DNA of 64,000 nt from JBCCOW01 sp038749105 (GTDB lineage Bacteria > Planctomycetota > Phycisphaerae > Phycisphaerales > Phycisphaeraceae). Below are positions 25,135 through 32,622 of the stretch, piece after piece. The notes beneath the pieces were generated by a model, which had not been told where the DNA came from, searched no databases, and was given only the letters and a program-made list of their open reading frames with translations. Position 1 is the stretch's first letter, and each line of letters begins with the position of its first letter. The stretch spans positions 21,370-85,369 of the forward strand of contig JBCDIM010000007.1 in assembly GCA_038749105.1 (NCBI GenBank), given 5' to 3'. The translations under genes and the position numbers were made by a program.

Positions 25135-26388
25135 ATGGCTTGCAGAGATAGAAGAAGGATCGTGGTAGCGGCAGCTTTTCTGGCCGTGCTTGCTATCGTG
25201 AGTCCGGGGTGCGAAGACCCTGGAGAAAGCGTTCCGGTCGCTCCGAGGCAAGTTGAGCAAGATTTGTTCCGAGCGGGCCCGGAACGAGCCGGCCTCTTCC
25301 CGCCCGGGGGCCCAACGGTCTTGAACGAGGTGGTTTGGCAATTCGAGGCAGAGGATGGCGTCAATGCCAGCGTGAACTCATCTCCAGCGATCTCAGACGG
25401 CTTGGTCTGCTTCGGTAGTAACGATGGCTGCTTCTATGCACTAGATGTCAACACCGGTAAGAAGGTATGGGCGTTCGACACAGGCGATACCCTGTTTTCC
25501 TCCCCGACGATTTCCGCCGGCGTGGTCTACTTTGGCAGCAGAAACGGCCACCTCTACGCGCTCGATGTTAAGAGCGGGAAACAGAAGTGGAAGGTCCGCG
25601 TTGGAGGCGAAGTCTTCTCATCCCCAGTGATCTCGGGCGGTGGCGTTTACTTCGGATCTATGGATGGTCACCTCTACGCGGTCGAGACCAAGACCGGCGA
25701 GGTCAAGGGCAAGTTCTGGGCCGGCGGCGGGGTCTGGTCATCTCCAGCCATCGTGGACGGTGTGATCTACTTCGGGAGCGACGACGGCCACCTCTACGCC
25801 ATCGACATCAAGACCGGCAAGAGGAAATGGAAGTTCCTCACGGGCGATGCCGTCAAGTCATCCCCTGCGGTCTCAGGCGGTGTGGTCTACTTCGGGAGCA
25901 TGGACGGCTACCTCTACGCGGTAGACGCTAAAACCGGCGAGAAGCGATGGCGGTTCCATGCACAACACCAGGACTACCCCTACGACGACAACGGCGCGGT
26001 CATGGCGGGCGTGATCTCGTCACCCGCGGTTTCCGGAGACAACGTCTTCCTGACGAGTTTCGACCGGCACCTCTACGCGATCGATAGCAAGACCGGCGAA
26101 GAGAAATGGAAATTCAGGACCGGAGACGGCATCTTCTCGTCTCCCGCGATCTCAGGCAGCACCATCTACTTCGGTGGGGCCGAAGGCTGGCACGGCCATC
26201 TCTATGCGGTTGATACTGAAACCGGCCAGCAAAAGTCGAAGTTCAAAGCAACGGAGCTCAGTGTCTGGTCATCGCCAGCGATCGCGGACGGCGTGGTCTA
26301 CTTCGGGACAATGGAAGGGCATCTGTACGCAGTGAAAGAACGGGCCGAAACAGCAGACGCTCCCACTCCAAATCCTGCGCAGCCTTGA
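25135..26388 (+). CDS. PQQ-type beta-propeller lipoprotein (BamB-like repeats)
   Basis: A 417-residue predicted lipoprotein. A hydrophobic signal (about residues 9-23) ends in a lipobox, IVSPGC. The rest is built from eight or so near-identical repeats of about 40 residues, each reading roughly 'SSPAISDGVVYFGSxDGHLYALDxKTGKxKWKF', which is the tryptophan-docking PQQ-propeller motif also used by BamB. The DNA is visibly less G+C-rich than its neighbours and the repeats are very alike, pointing to recent internal duplication or transfer. TATTCT lies 7 nt before the ATG. It could scaffold outer-membrane assembly or bind polymers; no redox partner is adjacent, so enzymatic PQQ use is not supported. 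Confidence 0.87.
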   Translation: MACRDRRRIVVAAAFLAVLAIVSPGCEDPGESVPVAPRQVEQDLFRAGPERAGLFPPGGPTVLNEVVWQFEAEDGVNASVNSSPAISDGLVCFGSNDGCFYALDVNTGKKVWAFDTGDTLFSSPTISAGVVYFGSRNGHLYALDVKSGKQKWKVRVGGEVFSSPVISGGGVYFGSMDGHLYAVETKTGEVKGKFWAGGGVWSSPAIVDGVIYFGSDDGHLYAIDIKTGKRKWKFLTGDAVKSSPAVSGGVVYFGSMDGYLYAVDAKTGEKRWRFHAQHQDYPYDDNGAVMAGVISSPAVSGDNVFLTSFDRHLYAIDSKTGEEKWKFRTGDGIFSSPAISGSTIYFGGAEGWHGHLYAVDTETGQQKSKFKATELSVWSSPAIADGVVYFGTMEGHLYAVKERAETADAPTPNPAQP

Positions 26389-26448
26389 TGCTCTATCGGC
26401 TGCGAACAAACGATACCCAGGACGCCGCGCGGAGAGAGCGGCCCATCG

Positions 26449-27597
26449 CTAGCTCACCGACATCGTCGGCCTCATCCCACCCGCCCCGCCCATCATCGCC
26501 TTGAGCTGTACCTGCTCCTCCACCGCCCGGCACACGCCGGTGAATGACTCCGCCAGCCCGTCGTCCTTCGTGAAGTTCGCCGATGGGTCGCCCGCATCGC
26601 AGTGCCGTCGCAAAGCTGTGTTGATCGGCACCCCACCCAGGAACGGCACCGCAAGTTGGTGGGCCAGCATCTCCGCCCCGCCCTTGCCGAACAGGTCGTA
26701 CTCCTTGCCGTCGTCCCCGATGAAGTACGACATGTTCTCGACCAGCCCGAGCACCGGGATGCCCAGCTTGTCGAACATGGCATGCGCCCGCTTCGCGTCG
26801 TCTTGTGCCACCTTCTGCGGCGTGCAGACGATCACCGCCCCGGTCAACGGTAACAACTGCGACATCGTTAAGCACACGTCCCCAGTTCCGGGGGGCAGGT
26901 CGATAATGAGGAAGTCGAGCTCGCCCCAGTCGGTCTGCGTCGCCAGCTGCTTGAACGCCCCGTGCGCCATCGGGCCGCGCCAGATCAGGGCTTGGCCGTC
27001 TTCGACCAGGTCGCCGATGGACATCGCCTTGATGCCGTGCAGCTCGAAGGGGATCAGCGTCTGGCCGACGGCTCGCGGCTCGTAGCGGTCCGACCCCAGC
27101 ATCGTCGGCACCGACGGGCCGTAGATGTCGCCGTCCATCAGCCCCACCTTGCGCCCCATGCGGGCGAGGCCCACCGCCAGGTTGATCGCGACCGTCGACT
27201 TGCCCACGCCCCCCTTGCCCGCACCCACCGCGATCACGTGCTTCACATGGGGCAGCGGGTTGCCCTCCGAGGCACCTTCGCCGGGCGACGCCTGTGGTTG
27301 TCCCCCACCCTCACCTCCCATCGCCGACAGCGACGTGCTGAACACCACCTCCACACCGCCGAGCCCACCGCCCACCGCATCGGCCGCCTGCCTGACCGTC
27401 TGCTCCACCAGTGCGCGTAGCGCCTCTTGCCCCGGTCCATTGAGCCGGTCCACCTTCAGCCCGATCCGCACGCTTTTCGCCCCGTCTTCACCCTCCAGAT
27501 CGACCGACTCGACGCGGTTCAGCGTTACCAGATCGCGGTGCAGCTCGGGGTCGTCGATCGTCGCCAGGGCGTCCAGGATGGTCTCTCGGCTGAGCAT
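26449..27597 (-). CDS. mrp: Mrp/ApbC/NBP35-type iron-sulfur cluster carrier ATPase
   Basis: A 382-residue P-loop ATPase that binds and transfers Fe-S clusters to apoproteins. The N-terminal DUF59/MIP18 domain (about residues 1-90: DALATIDDPELHRDLVTLNRV) is followed by a linker and the deviant Walker A GKGGVGKST (about 129-137). DGDIYGPSVPTMLG and IIDLPPGTGD (switch II) are intact, and QKVAQDDAKRAHAMFDKLGIPVLGLVENMS matches the family. The usual C-terminal CxxC is not seen: after 'VENMSYFIGDDGKEYDLFG' no cysteine pair appears, which is a known variant. Start at the ATG at 27597; TATGCT lies 8 nt upstream on the minus strand. It is divergent from the Spy-like gene. Confidence 0.93.
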   Translation of the reverse strand: MLSRETILDALATIDDPELHRDLVTLNRVESVDLEGEDGAKSVRIGLKVDRLNGPGQEALRALVEQTVRQAADAVGGGLGGVEVVFSTSLSAMGGEGGGQPQASPGEGASEGNPLPHVKHVIAVGAGKGGVGKSTVAINLAVGLARMGRKVGLMDGDIYGPSVPTMLGSDRYEPRAVGQTLIPFELHGIKAMSIGDLVEDGQALIWRGPMAHGAFKQLATQTDWGELDFLIIDLPPGTGDVCLTMSQLLPLTGAVIVCTPQKVAQDDAKRAHAMFDKLGIPVLGLVENMSYFIGDDGKEYDLFGKGGAEMLAHQLAVPFLGGVPINTALRRHCDAGDPSANFTKDDGLAESFTGVCRAVEEQVQLKAMMGGAGGMRPTMSVS

Positions 27598-27732
27598 GGT
27601 CCCGAAGCATAGCCCGCTATCACAGCGCCGGCCCCGGCCGGGATCGGCAGCACGCACAAACGCTGCAATAGACCGGTTGCCCGGTGCGTTGCTCTGCAGC
27701 ATGCAGTGGCTGGGCATACCGGCCAACCTTAC

Positions 27733-27765
27733 CCCCCGAATAACCCCCGAATAACCCCCGAAAGG
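27733..27765. repeat. Triplicated 11-mer upstream of the Spy-like gene
   Basis: CCCCCGAATAA, CCCCCGAATAA, CCCCCGAAAGG run in tandem and end in the AAAGGA that serves as the ribosome binding site of the gene at 27773. The third copy differs only where the Shine-Dalgarno is formed. Copy-number change would move or duplicate sequence next to the RBS. Confidence 0.6.
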
Positions 27766-27772
27766 ACTTGCC

Positions 27773-28423
27773 ATGACCCGATCTCGAAACACCCCTCGTT
27801 TGCGTTGGATCCTCCCGGCCTTCGCTGCGGTGGCCTTCATCGCTCCCACCGGGCTTACCGCCCTGGCCCAAGACGCCGGCCCCGGAGACCGCCCGGATCG
27901 CAGCGAACGCCGAGCCGAGCGCGATGGTGAACGCAAAGAGCGGGGCGAAAGGGGCGAACGTGGAGAACGCGGCGACCGCAAGCGGGGCGCCGCGATGAAG
28001 GCCCTGTTTGAAGGGGTCAATCTCACCGAGCTGCAGCGTGAGGAGGTCAGGGAGATCATGGCCCCGCTCCGCGAAGAAATGGACGCCTGGCACGCCAAGG
28101 CGAAGGAGGTCCGCGATGCCAACCGGGCCGCGATGAAAGAGGCCCGTGAGGCGGGCGACCGCGAGGCCGTCGCCCAAGCCCGCACCGAGGCCAAGGCCAA
28201 GATGGACGCGTTGCTGGAAGAACGCCCGAAGGTCGAGCCTTATCTCGACGAAGTCCGTGGCGTGCTGACCGCCGAGCAGCAGGCGACGTTCGATGACAAC
28301 CGTAAATCCCTCGAGGCCAAGATGGCCGAGCGGCGCGAGAAGATGAAAGAAAAACGCGAGAAGCGTGGCGAGCGTGGCGAAGGCCGCGGTGAACGCCGCG
28401 GACCCGACGGCGGACCCGAGTAA
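27773..28423 (+). CDS. Exported Spy/CpxP-like charged protein
   Basis: A 216-residue secreted protein. Residues 1-33 form a signal peptide (hydrophobic WILPAFAAVAFIAP, cleaved after ALAQ). A Glu/Arg/Gly-rich segment (about 45-70, RGERGERGERGDR) leads to a helical domain with an LTELQREEV motif (about 84-92) and a second LTAEQQ motif (about 164-169), the LTxxQ signature of Spy/CpxP periplasmic chaperones. The C-terminus again is a charged RGERGEGRGERRG tail. AAAGGA lies 7 nt before the ATG. A strong intrinsic terminator follows. The likely role is periplasmic protein or metal stress; this is inferred from the motif only. Confidence 0.8.
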   Translation: MTRSRNTPRLRWILPAFAAVAFIAPTGLTALAQDAGPGDRPDRSERRAERDGERKERGERGERGERGDRKRGAAMKALFEGVNLTELQREEVREIMAPLREEMDAWHAKAKEVRDANRAAMKEAREAGDREAVAQARTEAKAKMDALLEERPKVEPYLDEVRGVLTAEQQATFDDNRKSLEAKMAERREKMKEKREKRGERGEGRGERRGPDGGPE

Positions 28424-28459
28424 GCCGCCCTCTCGCTTTGAGTCGAACGCTTCAGCTTT

Positions 28460-28489
28460 ACACCCCGGCCTCAGCGCCGGGGTGTTTTC
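28460..28489 (+). terminator. Intrinsic terminator of the Spy-like gene
   Basis: A 10-bp perfect stem ACACCCCGGC / GCCGGGGTGT (28460-28469, 28476-28485) with a 6-nt loop and a following T run. It sits about 40 bp after the stop and just before the convergent ABC gene's end. Confidence 0.85.
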
Positions 28490-28501
28490 ATGCCTGCCCG
28501 G

Positions 28502-29485
28502 CTACTGCACCAGCCCCCGCGTCAGCTTCATGAAGGCGGTTTCGAGGTTGACTTTTTCCTCTTCTAAGCGTGTCAGGTCGTAGCCCGCACCCACCAGCGC
28601 CGCCGCCACTCGGCCCACGGTCGTCGGCCCGCCGCCATCCGCCCCGCCAGCCCCCGCGTCCGCCGACCGGTCCAGCAACACCCGCAGGTGCTCGTTCTCC
28701 ATCTCGACCCCCACCACACCCGGCACCGTCTTGATGACTTCCATCGCCGGTGCCCGCCTACTACCGACCCCCACATGCAACACTCCTGCGACGCCGCCGC
28801 CACCCTTGGCCCGCTCCAGGATCTCCGCGACCGTCCCCGTGAACTTGAGCTCCCCCTGCTCGATGATCGCCACCTTGTTGCACAGGTCGGCCAGCTCTAA
28901 AAGGATGTGCGAGCTGATCAGGATCGTCTTGCCCATCCGGTGTAATTCTTTCAACAGCTCGCGCATCTCGATCCGCGCCCGCGGGTCCAGCCCCGACGCC
29001 GGCTCGTCCATCAGCAGCACCTTCGGGTCGTGCAACAACACCCGCGCCACCGACAGCCGCTGCTGCATCCCCCGCGACAGCGAGTTCACCTCCGCGTCGG
29101 CCTTGTACGTCAGATCGGTCAACGCCAGCACGTCGTCGATCACCGCTTTGCGTTGCTCGCCCGTGATCCCGTAGGCCGACGCGAAGAACTGCAGGTACTC
29201 CGTCACCACCATGTCGTCGTACGACCCGAAGAAGTCCGGGACATACCCGATCATCGCCCGCACCTGACGCGCATTGACCGGCCCGACCGACAGCCCGTCG
29301 ATCCGTGCCTCCCCCGACGACGGCTTCAGCAGCGTGGCGAGGATCTTGATGCAGGTCGTCTTCCCCGCGCCGTTGGGCCCGATGAACCCGAAGCAGTCCC
29401 CCGCTTCGATCTCGAGGTTGAGGTTCGACAGAGCGGTGAGCTCCCCGTACCGCTTCGTCAGATTGACCGTCCGAATCATCGCCAT
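28502..29485 (-). CDS. ABC transporter ATP-binding protein
   Basis: A 327-residue nucleotide-binding subunit of the drug/lipid or gliding (GldA-like) exporter class. Walker A is GPNGAGKTT (about residues 38-46), the signature is LSRGMQQRLSVARVLL (about 135), Walker B is VLLMDEPASGLD, and an H-loop follows in ILISSHIL. A C-terminal extension (about 230-327) carries a poorly conserved helical region, usual for this class. The ATG at 29485 gives MAMIRTVNLTKRYG. No permease gene lies beside it; the 803-residue membrane protein upstream on the same strand is the only possible partner. In planctomycetes such ATPases usually precede a permease and a large auxiliary protein. Confidence 0.93.
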   Translation of the reverse strand: MAMIRTVNLTKRYGELTALSNLNLEIEAGDCFGFIGPNGAGKTTCIKILATLLKPSSGEARIDGLSVGPVNARQVRAMIGYVPDFFGSYDDMVVTEYLQFFASAYGITGEQRKAVIDDVLALTDLTYKADAEVNSLSRGMQQRLSVARVLLHDPKVLLMDEPASGLDPRARIEMRELLKELHRMGKTILISSHILLELADLCNKVAIIEQGELKFTGTVAEILERAKGGGGVAGVLHVGVGSRRAPAMEVIKTVPGVVGVEMENEHLRVLLDRSADAGAGGADGGGPTTVGRVAAALVGAGYDLTRLEEEKVNLETAFMKLTRGLVQ

Positions 29486-29494
29486 GGTGGGATC

Positions 29495-29529
29495 AGCAAT
29501 AAGCAGTGAGCAACACAGTAAACCAACAG
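29495..29529. repeat. Degenerate heptamer array
   Basis: AGCAATA, AGCAGTG, AGCAACA, CAGTAAA, CCAACAG read as consecutive 7-mers, with the first three clearly related. The array begins 10 bp upstream of the ABC ATPase start. Confidence 0.5.
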
Positions 29530-29544
29530 TCTGCCCGGTTTCTC

Positions 29545-29572
29545 ACTTCCAACTTCTAAATTCCAGCTTCTA
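29545..29572. repeat. Degenerate heptamer array at a stop codon
   Basis: ACTTCCA, ACTTCTA, AATTCCA, GCTTCTA in tandem. On the minus strand the array starts with the TAG stop codon of the 803-residue membrane protein (29572-29570), so the last base of the gene is the first of the repeats. Confidence 0.65.
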
Positions 29573-31981
29573 GAAATCATAAATCCAACGCACGACCGTC
29601 AGGCTCGCTTCCGTCGCGTCCCCGCCCAGCGGCTGCCCGTCCAGCGTCATCGGCACGGGCAGCGGGCTCGCCTCGAGGTAACCGATCACGATCAGTCGAC
29701 GCTCCTTGGTCAACGTGGTGAGGTCGATGCCCCGCAGCAGCGAGCGCTGGATCACCGAAGCCCCCCGCATCGCTTGCGCCCGGATATGCGGGTGCGGCAA
29801 GGCGTCGTAAAAACTCGCCACGTTCATATCCTGCGCCACCAGCGGCGTCTTGGCCGACCCCGCCAACTCCGCGGTGTCGGGCTGGATCCCACCCACCTGG
29901 CGACGCCCCACCTCTTCGCCCAGGAAGCCTTCGTTCGCTGGGTTCCGCGTCTGCATGTCCACCACATCCACCGCCAACCTCCGTGCGACCCCTCGATCCC
30001 CACCGCTGCCCAAACCCGCCAACTCAATTGCTTCACCCGGCCGCCACGCCCGCGGCAGGCTGACAAACATCGGCTCCCCACCCTCACCCGAACACACCAC
30101 CACCCGCACGTTCGTCAACACCCCCGGCAAATCCTGCGTCACCCGCCCCACCAACCGCCCCTGCGCGTTCAGCCCCACCCCGTCGGCCGTCACCGTCCAC
30201 CCCGCCACCGTCGGCCCCAAGTAGTCCACACGTAACCGCTTCGATGTCGCCCGCACCGGGACCGCAGCAGCCTCCGGCGACGCGGCATCGACCCGGTACG
30301 ACCGGATGTCCGGGTACGGCCGGATGATCCCGTCCAGCCCGCTCCCTGGGCTCGCCAGCGTGTCGTGCGCCTCAAACCCCAACACCGACGCCCCCTCCGG
30401 GTTCCCCACCCTGACCGCCGCCTCCCCGAACCGCGGCACAAACACCGACGCCCAGCTCCGCGCCCGGGCCGGTCCACCGTTCCCGTCCAGGTCCAACACC
30501 GTCATATGCGCGATCCGCTGGTCCCCCGGCCGGAGCAGCGCCGCGCCCCCCCACGTCAACGCCCCGAACCCTGCGACCACCACGACGAAAACCAACCAGT
30601 TCCACGCCTCGTACTTCCGGCTCCGCAGCACCCAAAACGCCACCGGCCCCGCCACCAACCAGTACAGCCCAAATACCACAATCGCCAGCAGCAACGCCGG
30701 CGCCGCCGTCCCCGTCATCGCCAGCCGGCCGTTCAGCCAACGCTCCCCCAGCTCGTTCTTCGACAGCATCGACGCCACCCGCAGCTGCTGCGGCGGCGCC
30801 AACCGACGCTGACGCTCCACCTCGGCCGGCAAAAGCACCGGGCCCTTCCAGGCAAACACCCGCTTCCATAACGGGTGCATGTCCCGTGGGCTCAGCTTCG
30901 CCTGCACGTCCTTCGACGCCACGTCCAGCCCCATCACCGTGACCCGCCCGAACCCATACCGCCGTGCTACCAACAGCGGGGCCCCCAACGCGTCGGTCTC
31001 CACCACCTTCGGTCCCCGTTCCAATACCGACGCCCCGTCTCGAAGGCCCGTCAAGCCCAGCATCGACACCGGCTCTGTCCCCGACACCGGACGCCCCACC
31101 CACAACGGCACCGCTCCACGGACCGCCCGTGTCCCACCGGTTTCGAACGGCATCAGATCCCCCAACGCGGACGCCGACCAGGGCTGCCCCGCCAAGGGCA
31201 AGACCACCACCAGGTGCCCGCCCCGGTACACCCACTCCCGCAGCGCGCCACGCGTTCCGGCACTCATCCCCGTCCCCGCGGGTGTGCCCCCGTCCTGCCC
31301 CAGCCACACGATCGCCTCCAGCCCCGACATCCCGTACCACCGGTCCGGCAGATCACCCAGCGTCATCCCGCGCACGATCCGCAGGTCTTCGTGCCGTGTC
31401 GTGTGGCCCTCAAACCGGTCCAGCCCCACGCCCGCCGAGCCCAAGACCCCTACCAACGCCGTCCCCGGCTCGGCGACGTTCCGTTCGAGCGGCACGACGG
31501 AGACCTCCCCCAGCACGCCTCCCACGCCACCCGCGACCTCGGCCAAGCCCGCAGAAGCCGAAGGATTCTGCGCGGCTCCCGCCCCGCCACTATCCGCCTC
31601 CTCTACCACCGCCAATGCCTGTACGGTCCACACCGCCTCCCGGTCCTCCTCAAACGGCCACGCCGCGTACAGCCAGACCGACTGCTCCGTCTGCACCGAG
31701 CTGGGCACCACGGTTACCCGGCGTTCGCTGAGTACCCGATCCCCGTCCTCGTCCCGCAGCTCCCACCGCAGCACAACCTCCTGAGCCACCGCCGAAGGAT
31801 TGCTCACCCGCACCCGCATCCCGGTCCAGCCTCCGGGACGCACCACCCCTGCCAGCCCAAGGTCCGACGCCCGGTCCACCCGCAGCTCGATGCCTGACTG
31901 CTGGCCCATTGCGCTGAGCCCCACCCAACAAGCCACCACCCAATAGACCACCACCCAACAGCTCCAAAGACGCGTCCGCAT
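29570..31981 (-). CDS. Large exported/membrane protein with GATase-like region
   Basis: An 803-residue protein of unknown function. It has a signal peptide (about residues 1-26), a beta-sandwich-like N-terminal domain (about 30-130), then a class-I glutamine-amidotransferase-like fold (about 170-290: LREWVYRGGHLVVVLPLAG) without catalytic Cys. Two membrane spans follow (about 425-445 and 455-480: LLLAIVVFGLYWLVAGPVAFWVL, WLVFVVVVAGFGALTWGGAAL). The C-terminal 300 residues are extracytoplasmic. This arrangement resembles the auxiliary protein found beside ABC ATPases in planctomycetes. It lies upstream of the ABC ATPase with an 84-bp gap. A TAAAGT box is 6 nt before the ATG. Confidence 0.8.
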   Translation of the reverse strand: MRTRLWSCWVVVYWVVACWVGLSAMGQQSGIELRVDRASDLGLAGVVRPGGWTGMRVRVSNPSAVAQEVVLRWELRDEDGDRVLSERRVTVVPSSVQTEQSVWLYAAWPFEEDREAVWTVQALAVVEEADSGGAGAAQNPSASAGLAEVAGGVGGVLGEVSVVPLERNVAEPGTALVGVLGSAGVGLDRFEGHTTRHEDLRIVRGMTLGDLPDRWYGMSGLEAIVWLGQDGGTPAGTGMSAGTRGALREWVYRGGHLVVVLPLAGQPWSASALGDLMPFETGGTRAVRGAVPLWVGRPVSGTEPVSMLGLTGLRDGASVLERGPKVVETDALGAPLLVARRYGFGRVTVMGLDVASKDVQAKLSPRDMHPLWKRVFAWKGPVLLPAEVERQRRLAPPQQLRVASMLSKNELGERWLNGRLAMTGTAAPALLLAIVVFGLYWLVAGPVAFWVLRSRKYEAWNWLVFVVVVAGFGALTWGGAALLRPGDQRIAHMTVLDLDGNGGPARARSWASVFVPRFGEAAVRVGNPEGASVLGFEAHDTLASPGSGLDGIIRPYPDIRSYRVDAASPEAAAVPVRATSKRLRVDYLGPTVAGWTVTADGVGLNAQGRLVGRVTQDLPGVLTNVRVVVCSGEGGEPMFVSLPRAWRPGEAIELAGLGSGGDRGVARRLAVDVVDMQTRNPANEGFLGEEVGRRQVGGIQPDTAELAGSAKTPLVAQDMNVASFYDALPHPHIRAQAMRGASVIQRSLLRGIDLTTLTKERRLIVIGYLEASPLPVPMTLDGQPLGGDATEASLTVVRWIYDF

Positions 31982-31987
31982 CCACGC

Positions 31988-31993
31988 ACTTTA
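31988..31993 (-). promoter_or_regulatory. -10-like box for the large membrane protein gene
   Basis: TAAAGT on the minus strand is separated from the ATG at 31981 by exactly 6 nt. No Shine-Dalgarno is possible in that space. Confidence 0.45.
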
Positions 31994-32115
31994 GCCCGCT
32001 GCTCTGCCATGGGGTTGCGCGGCTTCCCCGTCGCCTGCCGCGCACAGGCCATTCCGATAACGCCGGCCAGCGCGGCCGTTCACTCCGCTCCACCCGCCCC
32101 GCCGATCCCACGGGC

Positions 32116-32442
32116 ATGCCTCTAGCCCTCTGGCTCCTGTTCGGCTTTCTCGCCTTCGCCTTCGCCCGCACCGTCCTCGCGGTCGTGGGCTGCCGGCTTC
32201 ACATCCATACCGCCCGGCATGACCTGATCGTCGAGACCAAGGCCAAGCGGATCGAATACCTCCGTGATCTGGCGATACGTGAGATCGAAACGCTGCGGGC
32301 CCACGGCGTAGACACCGAAACGGACGAGCCGCCCGCGACTCAAGGGGCCGACGAGGCGGATGAGGGCGAGGCCCAAGGCGAGACGGCCCCCATCGCCACG
32401 CTCACCCCCGAGCCGGAGCCAGCCCTCCAGCAGGCCGCCTGA
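32116..32442 (+). CDS. Small membrane-anchored protein
   Basis: 108 residues: an N-terminal hydrophobic helix (residues about 3-24), then an amphipathic basic segment (HDLIVETKAKRIEYLRDLAIREIETLRAHG, about 35-64) that probably forms a coiled-coil, and an acidic, Pro-rich tail. The pattern is protein-like and the start is sensible, but no function can be named. It is divergent from the 803-residue gene (134-bp spacer) and 180 bp before the amidohydrolase fusion. Confidence 0.6.
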   Translation: MPLALWLLFGFLAFAFARTVLAVVGCRLHIHTARHDLIVETKAKRIEYLRDLAIREIETLRAHGVDTETDEPPATQGADEADEGEAQGETAPIATLTPEPEPALQQAA

Positions 32443-32622
32443 CACCCCCAAGACCCGGCGGTTGACCCCAAGCTCAGCACACCCGCGACGGCCCAGCCGT
32501 CTGAGGTATTCCACAGCCCGATAACGGCGCTGCGGCGCGGCTATCATGCGTCTTCGACGGCACCCCACATCCCGACCGCACCCCGCCCCGCCCCGCCCCT
32601 TCCCCCGCCCACAGGAGCACGC

